A stretch of DNA of 64,000 bases from Venturia oleaginea (lineage: Eukaryota; Ascomycota; Dothideomycetes; Venturiales; Venturiaceae): contig JABMLP010000008.1 in assembly GCA_013176395.1 (NCBI GenBank), positions 1,550,001-1,614,000 of the forward strand, read 5' to 3'. Shown one piece after another: positions 62,599-64,000 of this stretch; position 1 is the stretch's first letter; every line of letters starts with the position of its first letter. The notes under the pieces are model-generated. The model saw only the letters and a program-made list of their open reading frames with translations, did not search any database and was not told where the DNA came from. A program made the translations under genes and the position numbers.

Positions 62599-64000
62599 GC
62601 TATTCCAGATTAGGTAATAGTATCACGTGTATAGCCTTTTGGAATCAATCGAAGATCTACTTTGTATATAAACTCGAAAATTACTTTTCCTGCCTCAAAC
62701 GCTCGAGAATCAAAATTAAAAGTACTAGATGCTGGAAATATCTTCCAAAGTTGGAATACGGGCCTTGCGATATCGCTCTTGCTGTAGTAATGTTTGTGAC
62801 TACCACTTCAGCATCCACATGAGTAAAGATATCATGAGTCTCCTCGAGACTTCACAATCTTCAAATTCTCCTTATTTATGTACAAGAATGATAAACCATT
62901 TTCCTCGTGTAACTCCCTCCAAAACCCAACTGCGACTCGTCCATAGAAAAAGCCCACAAACATAACTTCTCAATGGGCAACAAGCTCCAACCCCCGCTCC
63001 AACGAGCCCCAAGCCCTCATAACGAAGATGTCTTGACATATGAATAACAATTAAAGAAAACTCTTCCTCCTAACCGAAATACAACCCAGAGCCGAGTAGC
63101 CTCCAAATAACAACACATGATTTCCTTGTCGATCAGACACCCCTTTCAGTATACAGACATTTCCTCGACTCACTGATCTCGAAACCTAGAATCAAGCAAC
63201 TCATCCTTACCCTGAGAGAGAATGATCGAATTGGGAGGAAGAACAGTGGGGGGTCTACCGCGAGCATGAAGCCGTTGTGGTTTCCACAATTCGATATTGA
63301 CAAGATTGCCGTGTCAATTGCCGTACAATGGCGTTTCAGAGAGAGAGATTAAGGGGTCATGTTAAAGTGTCAATCTTCTGTATATTTGGTGGCTTCATCG
63401 CCTCTCAATTGAAGCCTCGTGCAGTTCTCTCAATACATTGAAATCTCGTCAGATATTGACTCCCAAGTACTATGGCACTTGGAAAAGATCCTAGACATTA
63501 GGAAGGATGTCAAGAGATCTGGAGATGTGAGATTTGCTAAGGCGATGGGTGAGGGCTTGGAGAGCGAATTGGTGTGGTTTTTAGACAATGGGAAGGAAGA
63601 AAGGGTACTTGTAAAGTTGAGAGATTTGTCTTTGAAGTGATGATTCGTACAGAAAATTGAGGGAAATGTTATTGGGTTGGGAATACTGTATGATGATAGT
63701 GTAGGAGTCAGGGGGATTCTGCGGTGCTAGAGCTTTGTAGATGGCGGAAGTAGTGATATTAGGTTCTTACCCAAGCTCTGCAAGTTCAAGAACGATATCG
63801 TTGAATTTCTGGCGACTTCAGGAATCGATCTCACCAGAAATTTATCGCCATCGATATCGATTTGAGGGTGTGCTATTGCAGTGAGCTAATTCTTACCGAG
63901 CGTCGATTGGTGCATTTACTGTGCCAGGTATTCTATTCAAGAGTCGGACTACTTAGCCACAGTGTCTACACGCTGGAGTGGATATGCCATGTCTATAGAA
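62599..64000. other. Right edge, no gene confidently recognised
   Basis: A 73-residue frame at 63419-63640 (no ATG at its start) has a helical, acidic composition (SQVLWHLEKILDIRKDVKRS) and may be the 3' exon of an unrecognised gene. The rest holds nothing I can support. Confidence 0.35.

Noticed and set aside
1..64000. CRISPR arrays, bacterial operons, tRNA and rRNA genes
   Set aside because: The sequence is eukaryotic. The only regular arrays are protein-coding or simple tandem repeats, and I found no convincing tRNA clover-leaf or rRNA segment by eye.

Overview
The window comes from a filamentous ascomycete (Pezizomycotina). Evidence: genes are split by 50-90 nt introns with GTAAGT/GTATGT donors and CTAAC-type branch sites; there are two HET (heterokaryon-incompatibility) loci; and the window is rich in fungal DNA transposons (Fot1/pogo, hAT, MULE, Tc1). 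HOOK and RRP36 are ordinary eukaryotic housekeeping genes. I suspect Leotiomycetes but cannot fix the genus from sequence alone.

Layout. 1-1212: 5' half of a HOOK dynein-adaptor gene, minus strand, running off the left edge. 2140-3400: a decayed HET gene. 5086-11883: the most striking gene, a secreted protein of about 2.2 kaa built from 90- and 103-residue repeats that are almost free of charged residues, ending in a small conserved domain. 12244-16085: a Mutator-like transposon with 79-bp terminal inverted repeats (TIRs) and a 10-bp target duplication. It carries an LTR-like insertion, which itself carries a retroposon with an (AATC)n tail. 16761-18167: an unrecognised gene. 18817-20718: an intact HET gene. 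21073-25730: a four-exon ABCC transporter, divergent from an F-box-like gene at 26171-27259. 27396-29004: a second, inverted copy of the retroposon. 29671-30400: a decayed B-lectin gene. 31-36 kb: mostly non-coding. 36077-37550: a conserved-looking low-complexity protein.

38130-50256 is a transposon graveyard around RRP36 (41014-42187). Two Fot1/pogo elements abut at one shared TA. Then come two LTR-like solo elements, an inverted Fot1 chimera, a hAT element (8-bp target duplication) inserted in that chimera and itself containing another Fot1 element, and a Tc1 element. Nearly every transposase is broken by nonsense codons or frameshifts, several of the C-to-T or G-to-A type.

52199-58063 holds related low-complexity genes and a WW-domain gene. 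The WW gene carries an in-frame 3 x 88 bp tandem expansion. It was later cut by a 1,402-bp IS630/Tc1-like transposon with 3-bp target duplications. A second, virtually identical copy of that transposon lies inverted at 61194-62595. The right end carries a small coiled-coil gene, a decayed secreted-protein gene and long stretches with nothing recognisable.

There is no sign of a gene cluster acting as one pathway. The window is a set of independent genes in a transposon-rich accessory region.
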